Shown: positions 37,601 to 47,464 of the stretch, piece after piece
Layout: every line of letters begins with the position of its first letter
How positions within the stretch are numbered: the stretch's first letter is position 1
Source of the DNA: Sabellastarte sp. h YS-2021
Taxonomy: Eukaryota; Annelida; Polychaeta; Sabellida; Sabellidae
NCBI GenBank assembly: GCA_964017235.1
Contig: OZ024934.1
Location: 80,876,706-80,940,705 of the forward strand
Reading direction: 5' to 3'
DNA length: 64,000 nt
Position numbers and translations under genes: made by a program
The notes under the pieces: generated by a model
Seen by the model: the letters and a program-made list of their open reading frames with translations, nothing else
Database searches by the model: none
What the model was told of the DNA's origin: nothing

Positions 37601-40600
37601 CAGTGGTCAAACATCAAATCTGACCCTTCTGTAAGATTTCCAGCCCATGAGTTTCAATAAGTTGGGTTAACATTCCGAACCCCTAAAACTAGTAATAATA
37701 TAGGAAAAAGGCTGACATGCTGATGTTTTGAGGCTGGGCATGACCTTAAAGAAAGAAGTCGAAGGGTAAATTTCTGCTTGCTTATAGAGGACACATATGT
37801 GTATGTGTTACATATACGGTTTTAGCCATTGGGTAAACTGTCCTTCTGCAAGTAAGTACCAGGCCAAAATGTGAAGAAATACCTTCAATATGACCTTTAG
37901 ATGGCTGCCATTGGTCTTATAGTTGAAGGCTGAGGCAAAAAATAAAACAACAGTAGTCTCTAAGACCTTAAACCCTGTTACGGTCACGGGCAAGCACGGT
38001 AGCAATTACCGGTTGTCTTTAAGTTGTAACAGAAAAAAAACCAAAAAGCTTAACTTAACAAATTTATTTAGCGATTAACAAATGAATAATGATTACAGTC
38101 AACTGGTATGCCCTTAACTAAGCACACTAATACAATAACAAGATCTAGCTGACCTGACCACTGAGATTAAGAATAAGTTTATCCGCCGTATCCCGCAATC
38201 TGTTCTGTAATCCATCCTGTGGTATATTCTGTGTTCTGTCCAATGTCCTGTGGTCTATCCCGTGATCTGTCCAGCGTTCACTCGCACACAGATGTCTATA
38301 TTCTGTGACCTGTCCCACACTCAACAACACAAAAGGTTCTTGTCCTGCTATTCTTTATATATCCAGTCACACAGAATGTCTGTCTGGAGATATTTAGAGA
38401 GTTAACACAACTGTACTGTCTGCTCCAAGATGTGGACAATGTCCAAAATGCAGTAAATTCACTCTCTGTTATATGAATGTACAATATCCAAAATATCCAA
38501 AGTACAATAAATCTGCCCAGATGATGTATCCAGTTCACTCCAGTAAAAGTTCACAGTGATATAAGCATATATTATACTCCAAAACACAATAGCTCTCCTT
38601 ATAGCAAGCGAATACAAAGTTCTCTTGTGGTCAGATGTACATTCCTTATATACCTTCACAGATTCCTCTGGAATTGTACAGAACCAACTCAAAAGAAGCT
38701 TGAACCATCTAGGCCAAATGAGGAAGTTCTAGAAACTACTGGCAATTGGGTTTCCCCAAATCTAACATAACCACTGAGGGGGGGATTTCCCCCAGTCTGT
38801 GAACAGATCAATAAACACTAAAACACAGAAATCAATAACTCCCTTACTTTAAATGTCAGCACACAAAAAGAACCAACAACACAATTATCTTTTATGACAA
38901 TGTATAAACATAAAGCTTAAATTAAACAATGCACTAATATAGTGCCTAATATATGTAATATACAATGTACTAATATAGTGTCCAATATATGTAACAACCC
39001 TCATATATCTGCATTTCCAAAAAAATTTCGAAAGGTCAGTATAAACTATTTTTAAGTTATGACATATGAAAGGAAATCTCATTGGTGGCGTGACCGTGCT
39101 AAAACCTAAGTCCCCTTGACCTTTGTGTGACAAAGCAATAAGCAAGTATTTGTAAAGCACCAAATAAATGCAGACACCATCTAAAGTCACTGATGTGAAA
39201 AAGAGACAGCCTAAGTAGCAGAAAGAGTCTGTGATCATGTTGGAGGGGGACAGGCTGGCCTAACAGGTAAGTCTTTAACGTTTGTCTACAACATGTGACA
39301 CTATGTTAGCTTGTTCCACTCAGTAGATGCAGTTAGTGTCAAACTATGCATTCCCATGCATTTACTTGGTTTGGTAGTGGCAACAGTAAGGCACTTAACA
39401 GCGTGTAGGACCCTAAGTTCGATGAAAGATGAATGAGCCAGTAAACTCTATTTCAATGATAGTGTATCAGTAATGAATTTAAAGTTACCCTCTCATCCAC
39501 TTTAACTTAATATTCTTCAGAAGAAAAAACTCTAAAACTAGTCACTGGCTGGTGTTAGCTCACGGAATGCTATAGATCCACATCTCATTATCTCAACTGA
39601 TCAGCCATGCACACACAAATAATGAACAAATGCTTGGTAGCTTTCCTTATAAGTTCATCATTGAGCTCATTCACACAGGTGGGTTACACACCCCAAACAT
39701 TTGAAACCAATAATAAGCCAGTTATGAGCACTCTTAAGTTTGCTACCCTCATTTGACCCCAAAAGAAGGGTCAAAGTCAAAAGTGACTACATCGAAAGGT
39801 TTCTTCTGATTTCCTATAGGTTGGTTTGAAATTCCACACTTTTAAGACCAATAATAAACGTTATAACCACTTTTGAGTTTAGCTACCCTTATTTGACCCT
39901 GAAGGCGGGGTTTTAGGTCAAATCTAGACTATATAATGAAATCCCACCCCATGATTTTCTATTTGTTGGTTACACACTCCAAAACTCTGGGACCACTAAC
40001 AAGAGAGTTATAAGCACTTTTCAGTTTGGTTACCTTCGTTTGACTTTAAAAGAAGGTTTCAAGGTTAACTTTGACCATATCAAAATAATCCTAGCACATG
40101 ATTACATGACATTCCAAACCTCTGAGACCAATAATAAGGGAGATATAAGCACTTGTAAGTTTGACCAAAATTCGCTAAGTGGGGTACCTTTGGCACTCTG
40201 TGGAAGACCTTGAATGAAGAGCGGGGGACTACGGAGATGCAGTGTAACACACCTGCCTCCCAACTCTGATGTTGGGGAGGTTCAAACCCTGGACCTTTTG
40301 TGGGAAAGTTGGTAATTGCTTACCGATGATCGGTAGCTTACAGTACAGAACCTTGACCAACTGTATGTACTGGTTTCCTCTGCCCACAAAACTACCCGGA
40401 GTGATATGACCTATACCGTATTGAAAACGATGTAGAAAGCCCAAATAAATAAATAAACTGAATGAAGAGCATCCAAGCCAAATGTCCATACGTATATAAA
40501 GGACACATATACCTATATCCCCCATGAAGAGATTCAACTTTCTGCATTAGAGAACTATTCAAATTTAATCTCATGTAATAACTGGGCAATAAACATATTA

Positions 40601-43071
40601 AGACTGTATCTGAATCTAGACAACTGTATGTACTAAATAATTAATATAAACTCACATCTGTCAAAAGGGCCCTGAATTCAAAATACTGCACATTATCTTC
40701 ATAAAATTCCCTGAGTGCTTCTCGGAAATAGGCTTCAAAAACTGGTTTATAAAATATTAGTCCATCTGCTGCTTTGAACAGTGAGGAAAATTTCTTCCAT
40801 GCCGTTTTCGGCTTGGGATATGCTGTTGCTGGATCACTCACAATAAGACTCATATTGTTGTATAACCTGTAATAAATGTCAAAAAGTTCTTGGCATTCAT
40901 AAAAACAAAATCAAATATGTCTACAACATTTTTGCTGAGAAACTCGACAACATCTTACAAAATATTTTTCCCATCAACAATACTGGTTTTTGTTCCCTCA
41001 CCAAATAACATATGTTAATTTTCACCAGAGTTATACTGAGATTTATGTAGTTATTGTGATGTATCTTTTTTCCTTTTTGTAGAGTAATATGTAAAGTCCC
41101 TGTGAGGTGGTTACCACCACTCCCCTCTGTACAGGGTGTCTGAACAAGCTTTAACAGAGGGAACAAAACCTATATACTTTTTTATGTAAGTCACTCAGTT
41201 AAAGAATAAGAAAGACCTTACAAAATTTCCAATTTGAGAAAATGTATATTCTGAAGAACAAATGCCAGGAACCAATAAATAGAACAAAATATTACAAATA
41301 TTGAGACCTATAACTTACATGTCTCATTTATACAACTGTGTAAAAATAATATGTAACTTTTATTGAAATTTACTTGTTCTGATTACATAAGAAGAAAGAG
41401 TAACTAAGTAAACCCAGATTTATGAAATACCACACAATTTCTTTGACAAATTGGTGGACAATATTTTGATCTTTGTTCAATTACAGTTCTGTTACATAAG
41501 TGCATTTTTTCCTGTTAAATAACCATTTTAAGCTGAAAAATTCAAAGGTTATATTTGAATCCCTCAATATATAAATTTTTAATTCAAAACTGTGAGGTGA
41601 ATTACCATAAAGGGGTAAAATAAAGAACCAAAACACTATTTGACGTTCATTGCCTGTAATTAATTGAGAAAACTTATATGAAATTCTCAGACAAAATTGA
41701 CACTTAAACAATATGATGCTCTCCTCTGAGGAGACTGGTGCTGAAGCGGACTTACTCTTGATTTAAAACCTCACAGAATATAAAATTTTACTTTGCCCAG
41801 TTATCATTAAATATATGTGGGCAATAGCACATTCACTTACCACTGATCAAATGTATGTTGGTCATACTGTTTTCTTACATCACTGACCAAAAGCCACTTG
41901 CACTCTATGGTAAGAAGTTAAAAACAAAAAATGTTATCAACCAAAAGTTTTTGAACCATATGGCCTCACTAAGAGACCTTCTAAGTGTAAATATCTGAAT
42001 TGATTGAATGCCGGTTGATATTCAAATGACTGAAATGAGTAGAACAAAATACTTTGCTTAATTATTATTTCCACATAATAGGGTGTGTTATTTAATTTAT
42101 AAGTCCTTGGTATAATTATCGAGTTGGAATCAGATTTGAAAACTTGAAGTGTTTTCAAAATAACCTATGTTCTGTTTCAGCTACACTTACTGTCTGATTT
42201 TGGAGTGGACTTGGAAAACTTAAACTGCAGTTGTCCCTTTTTGTCAACACACATGTAACAGTGATCCATGTAGGTGGCATTTTTAACAAGCCACCAAACA
42301 TCCACAAGAGAACTATCATGCAAATGCAGGGCAGCACCTAAAAACGAATAGGAAATGCATGTCGATATCTAAGATTATTAATATATTTTAGGTGAGTTAT
42401 AGAATATCAAATTGATTACATTGATACCCGTGTTAAATCTTAAGAAGATGCATATCACAGCCATTTCAACACCAAATTAAATAAATTTAAAATATACACA
42501 GAATTACACACTTAGTGTGAAATAATAACATACCGTACTGTAACACTCGATTAAAAGAATTTACCATGCACCTACAACCTCAAGTTTGCTTTCATTATAT
42601 TTATTTTAGTTTAAGATAAGAATTGAGTCAAAAACTAAAGAAAGTTAACTTCATTCATTACATACTGACAAATTTTGATTAAAATGTTGGTATTTCTTTA
42701 CTGTACACTGCACATCAGACTACAATTAATTTGCCCAACATACCCTTTGGCATTTTTTGCAAAATCTTGAATATTGTGCTGTTTTCAATCAAAGCTTTTG
42801 CTTGGAAGAAGTGTGTGGATGGAGGAAATGATCCTGCAGCAAACCCTTGGTTTATTTCAGCAAGTTTCCACGACATTACTGTCTGGTTTACTTTTAGTTC
42901 CTTGTCGCTCAAATACAAAATTTCCCCAGTCCTCCAACTACTTTCAGTTTTCAAAAATTTCTGCCTTGTTTTAATGTAAGATGATCTGTCTTCACAGTGG
43001 CAGACATGATAAAAAACGACCGTCATAATTATTCCCGTTTTAATGAAGTAAAAAAATCCGCAAGAAGCCAT
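28573..43071 (-). CDS. ADA2: Adenosine deaminase, ADGF/ADA2 family, complete 9-exon gene
   Basis: Joined exons 43071-42744, 42337-42191, 41904-41841, 40866-40656, 36927-36800, 36390-36191, 35160-35003, 29811-29609 and 28669-28573 give 1536 nt, or 511 residues, with all GT-AG junctions in phase. The product should convert extracellular adenosine and deoxyadenosine to inosine forms. Residues 1 to about 26 look like a signal peptide, so it is secreted. Zinc and catalytic motifs are complete: H114-L-H116-D, H355-A-G-E358-T, R-I-G-H383-G, and S-A-D440-D441-P. A cysteine-bearing loop after HLHD matches the receptor-binding insertion of this family. Human ADA2 also has 511 residues and its key residues are offset by only one position from known numbering. 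ADGF proteins of molluscs and insects act as growth factors by removing adenosine. An in-frame Met at 43104 is an alternative start, but the 43071 start places the hydrophobic segment at the N-terminus. It lies head to head with the TMEM263-like gene. Confidence 0.93.
29609..29811 (-). CDS. ADA2: ADA2-like exon 8
   Basis: Encodes [12 protein letters not shown], the zinc-binding [13 protein letters not shown], and [20 protein letters not shown]. It is followed by QLAMNSI at the donor. Confidence 0.93.
30344..30923. mobile_element. 580 bp non-autonomous TIR element (family T1), in ADA2 intron
   Basis: Ends GGGCCCGTATTCATGAAAGG and the near complement CCTTTGTGAATACCAGCCC, with long inner arms of GTCTTAG/CTAAGAC type. 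The interior (ATGGCCGCCATAAAC, CACTTCAAAATTTGAAATGG, AACCACTGTGGTTATTTGAT) matches the complement of the 15848-16435 copy. Confidence 0.8.
31922..32459 (-). mobile_element. 5'-truncated LINE 3' end
   Basis: The minus frame ending at 32112 encodes a C-terminal segment with the knuckle C-x2-C-x8-H-x4-C ([18 protein letters not shown]), which closes many LINE ORF2 proteins. A 3' UTR and a tail of AATAAACTAATAAACTAAAC type near 31946-31922 follow. No catalytic reverse-transcriptase core is left, so the copy is dead. The clade cannot be set from this part. Confidence 0.7.
32465..34640. repeat. Tandem array E, period about 350 bp, ~6 diverged copies
   Basis: The marker GATTTCAGCTCTATCAGTCA recurs in variants near 32774, 33124, 33472, 33824, 34175 and 34526. 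Each copy also holds AGTCCAAATA-TGGGTCT and ACTTACCATTTCCAAGTTAC. Short frames through the array are meaningless. Confidence 0.85.
34743..34776. repeat. (CGG)n microsatellite
   Basis: About nine CGG units ending in CGCGACGG. On the minus strand they give a spurious poly-Arg frame. Confidence 0.9.
35003..35160 (-). CDS. ADA2: ADA2-like exon 7
   Basis: Encodes [17 protein letters not shown] and [11 protein letters not shown]. The junction with exon 6 rebuilds HAGETDW, as in the family. Confidence 0.93.
35470..35950. repeat. AT-rich inverted-repeat region (AAAGGATTTAAATCC)
   Basis: AAAAGGATTTAAATCCAAAT, AAAGGATTTAAATCT, GGAATTTAAATCCTTT and A-rich runs recur in both orientations, making several potential hairpins. 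It may be a small decayed TIR element. Confidence 0.5.
36191..36390 (-). CDS. ADA2: ADA2-like exon 6
   Basis: Encodes [18 protein letters not shown] and the catalytic YFFHAGET at its end, phase 1 before GTTTGT. Confidence 0.93.
36800..36927 (-). CDS. ADA2: ADA2-like exon 5
   Basis: Encodes [18 protein letters not shown] and [13 protein letters not shown], matching the HHDEEW and PEFIGIKIIYS segments of ADA2. Confidence 0.88.
37470..37710 (-). repeat. Satellite family B (146 bp), ~2 diverged monomers in ADA2 intron
   Basis: CCCATGATTTTCAATAGG and CCCATGAGTTTCAATAAG, each followed by ACATTCCGAAC and an AATAATA segment, are spaced about 150 bp apart. Confidence 0.6.
37976..38996 (-). mobile_element. 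Solo LTR of about 1.02 kb in ADA2 intron
   Basis: Termini TGTTAC and GTAACA are flanked by an ACCC duplication (37972-37975 and 38997-39000). On the minus strand TATATAAGG near 38650 could be a TATA box and AATAAA near 38066 a poly(A) signal. No internal retroelement genes are present, so this is a solo LTR fossil. The family is unproven; Ty3-like is possible from the 4 bp duplication. Confidence 0.6.
39640..40170 (-). repeat. Satellite family B (146 bp), ~3.5 monomers in ADA2 intron
   Basis: AATAATAAG...GTTATAAGCACTTTT, AGTTTGGCTACC-like segments, TTTGACCC and GATTTTCTATTTGTTGG recur every ~146-150 bp. This is the reverse of the array at 63.2-64 kb. Confidence 0.75.
40211..40470 (+). mobile_element. 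tRNA-derived SINE with 12 bp TSD, in ADA2 intron
   Basis: The body at 40223-40458 has a degenerate tRNA head (GGTTCAAACCC as B box), a body with GTACTGGTTTCCTCTGCCC, and an (AAAT)n tail. Perfect duplications TGAATGAAGAGC flank it at 40211-40222 and 40459-40470. Confidence 0.88.
40656..40866 (-). CDS. ADA2: ADA2-like exon 4
   Basis: Encodes [20 protein letters not shown] and [15 protein letters not shown], characteristic of ADGF proteins. TTATTACAG acceptor, GTGAGT donor, phase 0. Confidence 0.92.
41841..41904 (-). CDS. ADA2: ADA2-like exon 3 (64 nt)
   Basis: Small exon encoding [20 protein letters not shown], aligning with the CSKW-LLEDYRKR region of vertebrate ADA2. Its phases complete both neighbours. 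Confidence 0.85.
42191..42337 (-). CDS. ADA2: ADA2-like exon 2
   Basis: Carries the first zinc motif, ALHLHDSSL, then the [16 protein letters not shown] segment that starts the receptor-binding insertion. TTTTTAG acceptor and GTAAGT donor. Confidence 0.93.
42744..43071 (-). CDS. ADA2: ADA2-like exon 1
   Basis: Signal peptide and N-terminal dimerisation region, residues 1-109, ending NMPKG-type (here KMPKG) before a GTATGT donor in phase 1. The start Met at 43071 begins [10 protein letters not shown]. Confidence 0.85.
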
Positions 43072-43604
43072 GGTACCGGTACAATACACAAAATAAAGTG
43101 ACAAAATTATATAGTGCTATCCTTTTGCACATCAAGGCACTCCTTCCTTGTGACATATAACCACAGCACATGTCATTGTTTAATTGACCTTATTCAAGGC
43201 TGTTGTCTTGAGATGAAACACAATGTTTCATTGGCGCATTGGATAAGTCTTTGCGCAAACTCATTTGTAACATCATCCAATCAAAATTCATCTTACAAAT
43301 GGATTTTCTTGACACGTAAAATGTCAACAATAAAATGCGCTCTTGAATTGCACTTTTTATTTTAGTCCATGAGACATTGTTAATATTGAAACTGTAAAAC
43401 AAGTAAATTGTTACATTGCGGCAAAACTGTCTTTAAAAGGGAATTTTACTGCTACACTGTATTATTGGTTCCCCTGTGCCTGGAATCATTAATTGACATA
43501 CAATATCGTCTGTCTTTTGTTTCTCAAAATCAGAGGGGCCAGCCGCCAGGAAACGTTTGTGTCGTTGGAAATTTTGCATAGCTGTGCTGATTTCAAGCAA
43601 ACCG
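43072..43604. promoter_or_regulatory. Candidate bidirectional promoter between ADA2-like and TMEM263-like genes
   Basis: Only about 530 bp separate the two divergent start codons. CCAAT boxes occur in both orientations: CCAAT at 43277-43281, and ATTGG at 43230-43234 and 43238-43242. The far boundary depends on the tentative first exon at 43605. Confidence 0.4.
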
Positions 43605-43658
43605 ATGGTTCCGGAGAGAACGATGTCCAAAGTGTGTCAGAGTGTTTGTATTCAAAAG
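43605..43658 (+). CDS. TMEM263: Tentative first coding exon of TMEM263-like gene
   Basis: Two in-frame ATGs (43605, 43623) precede a GTATAT donor in phase 0, which fits the next exon. There is no protein similarity to confirm it. Confidence 0.35.
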
Positions 43659-46529
43659 GTATATTCTGACCACATACATGTTTTAAATTGCATCCATACA
43701 AACATGTTCCTCATCTCTATTGGGGGGCTCAGTGGTGTAGCGGTTAGAGTTCTCGTCTCCAACCTCTGAGGCCGCCGGTTCGAATCTCAGGCCGGGCCCT
43801 TCATGTTGGAAAGTTGGTAGTTACTTGCCGATGCCCGGTGGTTTACAGTGCAGTATGCACTGGTTTCCTCCACCTGTAAACTACCCATCGCAATATGACC
43901 CTGACTGTTGAACGCAACGTAAAACAACAAATAAATCTAAATCTCATCTCTGTTTTACATAAAGTACTGATCAAGGTAACAACGTCAAGTTCAGTATACC
44001 AGTACGCGCCCAGGGTATCGTTGATAGTATGAACAGGCATAGATGATCGATATGCATGCAAGAGTCTATCGATCAGGTCCCCCTAGCTTCGTTAAGAAAA
44101 TCCAACTATCGATCGGGTCCCCTCTACAAATTTTACAAGTGAATTCTCTACTACATCCATTATCCAATTACACTATCACTTATTGAATTCACACCATATA
44201 CTATCCCCCTATCCTGATATCTCTCCCAATTATTTATTTATTTAATTTTTTAGCTGGTGCAAAGCTCTGTTGATAATAATTAACCAATGAAATTAAAGGA
44301 CTAGTTAAAACATGCATATATGCAGATCTGTATACAGAATAAAATAGGACCCATTTCATTAGCAATGCCTTCTACTGACCAAATCCCCCTTCGTAAGCCA
44401 CTAGGGATAATCAAACCTATTATCAAATGATACACATGACAGTTAAATTTGGTTTATCTTTTCGATATTTTTTGTTGTTTTATTTCCTGACAAATGAATT
44501 CTGTTATCAGGATTAGTTTTACTGCAAACTATATATACCAGTGAATGTCCTTTTTTACACATGTATAGGCATTTGTTTTTGACATTTAACCAAGAAATAA
44601 AAGATGGGCGTTTACTGGTAAATTCAAACAGACTTGCAAATCCAACCCATGACAGTGGATGTGCAACAATTCTCATTAACAATGCTTCTTCAACACAAGG
44701 GACCCAAATACTAATTCTGACAAAATAAATCAGGCACCCATAATTATTGATGTTAGAATCTGGTTCCCCCATTTCTAACAATGCCTTTTACTGACCAGAT
44801 CCCCCCTTCGTAAGCCACTAGGGATATTCAAACCTATTATCAAATGATACACATGACAGTTAAAGTTGGTTTATCTTTTCAATATTTTTGTATTTATTGC
44901 TCCAAATATTGCGCCTTGTTAATTTCTGTTTTCAATTTGTTGTTGTGTCATTACCAGTGGATTGTATTGACACTTCTGTTATTTGCTGGTGTGGGTCAGT
45001 TTCTGATGTAAAACTCTTTTGTGGATAAGATAAAGGACTTGTGTTGAAACCTGCCAAAAGTATACATCAGTTTATTTATTTTACTTTGTAAGATATGGGT
45101 GTGGATATGGGAAAATTGGATTGTTAATTGTATAGTTTACTCTTTATGTTAAATACATGTTTTATTTCTTTTCAGCCTGAAAATGAAGAGACTGAAGTAA
45201 TAACTGGGGTTGAAGACTTAAAGGAAAATGATGCCCCTGAAATTTATTCAGATAAAAAGACTGATGAAGTTATAGGTAAAAGAAGCTAATTAAGCACTTG
45301 ATGCCTGTCTCTTTATGGTAAAAGTTAGTTTGGTAGCATATCTAAGTGAAAAATACAACAAACATATGTAAGAATACTAGTATCTGTTCCACAGCAACCA
45401 CACAATTATAGAAATTTATTTTGTGTGTACTGCAACCATTTTAGAAGTTCATTAACTGTGCCAAGTTATCACTAAACAAATAGGATATATTTGTCAAGTC
45501 TGAGGGAAACATAAAAACGTTTTATAATGTGTAATATACTCAATTTTGTTTTTCGTGACAAGTCTCCAAAACTTACACCTTTCCTGTTTATTTACAGAGC
45601 CACAGAAGCCAGTAGGTTTGTTGTGGAGAATGTCTAGTGGGCTATATAATACTTCAAAGTCAGCTGTGACTGGTACTGTGGGGTTAGGAGTGACAGGAGT
45701 GAAATGGGTTGCAGGTTAGTCATTGAACTCTGAGTGGAATTATCTTAAATACAATTTCCTTGTACAATATAGATGTGGCTACTTCCCAAAAGCTGATTTT
45801 TTTTTTCAAATCTCTACTCAGTAAATGGGCCCATATTTATAAATAATCCTAAACTTATACTTAAACTCAGACACATAATCTCAATTTTTATATCGCCTGA
45901 AATTATATTAAAATTGGTATTTACAACAGTAATCTCAAATGTGCATAAACTGAACCTCTGAGTTTATATTTAAACTGAAGTGTTTCTCGACAGCGCAGTC
46001 TTTACTATTTTTTTTCAATCCTGGCCATACAGTCGTCTCATTTTCGGGACCAGTGTAAATATACACACATGGAGAACCAAAACAAAGTAAGGAAGGCAGT
46101 CAAGTATTCTCTTTGAGTTTAAGTATAAACTAAAAATAAAAATGAGTTTTTCAGTGAGTTTAACAGAACTTTAAGTTTGAGAATCTATAAATACAGGACA
46201 TTTCATGTCCCTTGAATTTCTTTTGTTATTTTCCCTATAACATGTACATTATAGGAATAACCCCCGACCAAACCATGGTATACGCAAAATTGTACCATGG
46301 TTTGGGGTTACAATTACATTAGTATTTGAGTGTTTTAATTAAACATCATTTGTTATTCATTCTTGCAATCATTGTAAGGTTTTTGTTTAACCTTTCAGGC
46401 AAGTCATATGATGCAGGCTCTGCTGTGGTGACTGGAACCAAAACTGTTGCCACAGGAGTAGCAAGCAGGGTTCCAGTTCCAAAGGCAATCCCTGTACCTT
46501 TTGTGAAACGGAAAGACAAGAAAGAATAA
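43605..46529 (+). CDS. TMEM263: TMEM263-like small membrane protein, 4 exons (first tentative)
   Basis: Exons 45176-45275, 45598-45714 and 46399-46529 are joined by clean GT-AG junctions with matching phases. A candidate first exon at 43605-43658 ends in phase 0 and gives 133 residues in all (human TMEM263 has 116). The N-terminal half is acidic. It is followed by GLLWRMSSGLYNTSKSAV, VGLGVTGVKWVAGKSYDAG, and a Val/Thr/Gly-rich stretch ending in KRKDKKE. TMEM263 has the same layout: G-M-L-S-R-V..G, S-V-T-K-G-A-V, V-A-W-I-G-G-K-S and a basic KKKDK end. The family is described as a small double-pass membrane protein of poorly known function. Introns carry a SINE, a 115 bp direct duplication and a TIR element. 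Confidence 0.6.
43710..43951 (+). mobile_element. tRNA-derived SINE with 9 bp TSD
   Basis: The body at 43719-43942 has box A (TGTAGCGGTTAGAG), box B (GGTTCGAATCTC), a body with CACTGGTTTCCTCCACC and CAATATGACCCTGACTG, and an ACAACAAATAAAT tail. CTCATCTCT flanks it at 43710-43718 and 43943-43951. It is the best-preserved SINE of the window. Confidence 0.92.
44363..44893. repeat. Direct duplication of ~115 bp, copies ~415 bp apart
   Basis: The blocks at 44363-44478 and 44778-44893 share CTTCGTAAGCCACTAGGGAT and CAAATGATACACATGACAGT with few differences. The DNA between them holds a minus frame of 112 codons without recognisable similarity. Confidence 0.85.
45176..45275 (+). CDS. TMEM263: TMEM263-like exon: acidic N-terminal region
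   Basis: TTCTTTTCAG acceptor, GTAAAA donor. Encodes PENEETEVITGVEDLKEND and following acidic residues, phase 1 at the end. Confidence 0.65.
45598..45714 (+). CDS. TMEM263: TMEM263-like exon: first hydrophobic segment
   Basis: TTTACAG acceptor, GTTAGT donor. Encodes the diagnostic GLLWRMSSGLYNTSK and TGVKWVAG. Confidence 0.75.
45828..46196. mobile_element. ~370 bp palindromic TIR element in TMEM263-like intron
   Basis: GGGCCCATATTTATAAATAA at one end pairs imperfectly with TCTATAAATACAGGAC at the other. Inner arms ACTTATACTTAAACTCAG and GAGTTTAAGTATAAACT also pair. The ends resemble family T1. Confidence 0.6.
46399..46529 (+). CDS. TMEM263: TMEM263-like terminal exon with stop
   Basis: CTTTCAG acceptor. 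Encodes KSYDAGSAVVTGTKTVATG and the basic tail KRKDKKE, ending in TAA at 46527-46529. Confidence 0.75.
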
Positions 46530-47460
46530 TGCCCTAAAACTTACAGGATTCTTTCACAATTCAATTGGAGAGTAAGAAAGTAGTTATCATATTGGGACTT
46601 CTAGCGCCACTTGAGATTGAGCATTTAATTACACAGTGTACAGGTTAAATTTATTGGTTTTGAAAGTAAAGCATTGTGTAATTTCAAAACATATCTCGAT
46701 TTTAAGTGATAAGGGTTGAGGTTTGATATTTGGCATGGATATTTATGTGTATGCTATTAATCTTTCCATTGACATGTTAAAGATGTCATTGGTTCTAGAT
46801 TTGTTTCAAAAAGTGCACTTTATGACATTTGAATGTTTATGGGTGTTGGGAACAACATGAATATCAAGTAAGTATGATCTGAAATGAGATTCCAGTTGAT
46901 GTTTGCTTTATGAAATTTAGTTTTATGAAAACATGCATTGTGCAAAAGGAGCCATGTTAATGCTAGTTTTTATTAGAAACTAGATCTGAAGGATTTTACT
47001 GTTGAAGTATATAAAATGTTTCAGTCTTAACACATTTGATAGAATTGTATTTATGCTTTTTTGGAAGTAGTTTAGTTGCAATGTATATAATGCTACTCAA
47101 GATTTGTAATTATTCCTAAAGTGATGTACACTTGGTGCCAGACAAACCTTTGATATTGTCAGACTTCTGTTTATATACTTCTCTTTTTGTCACTCGCATT
47201 TAGATTAGTTTCTGGTTTTAATTTAAATGAAAAAATTAGTACATAGCAATATTTTATCATTATCTGGTTGAAGTAATTGTTCTGGATTGTTGTATCATAT
47301 TAATGTTGTATACAAGTTGGGATGTAATAACTTTTACATCAGCATTCTTTATCCTTTTTTTGTTTGCTCAACACATTTTTGCCTTATCTGTTACAATTAG
47401 GCTTCATTGGAAATATGTATTGTAAATGTGAGAATCTGTGACAAACCCAAGTATTAAGTA
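46530..47460 (+). other. Probable 3' UTR and flank of the TMEM263-like gene
   Basis: AT-rich, no further exon seen. I did not find a clear canonical AATAAA close to the stop, so the transcript end is open. Confidence 0.35.
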
Positions 47461-47464
47461 TAAA

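Noticed and set aside
43722-43800. Possible functional tRNA gene
   Set aside because: The tRNA-like head continues into a SINE body with tail and target duplications.
44443-44781. 112-codon minus frame between the 115 bp duplicates
   Set aside because: No recognised domain, no splice sites; its start lies in the duplicated block. Kept only as part of the duplication entry.
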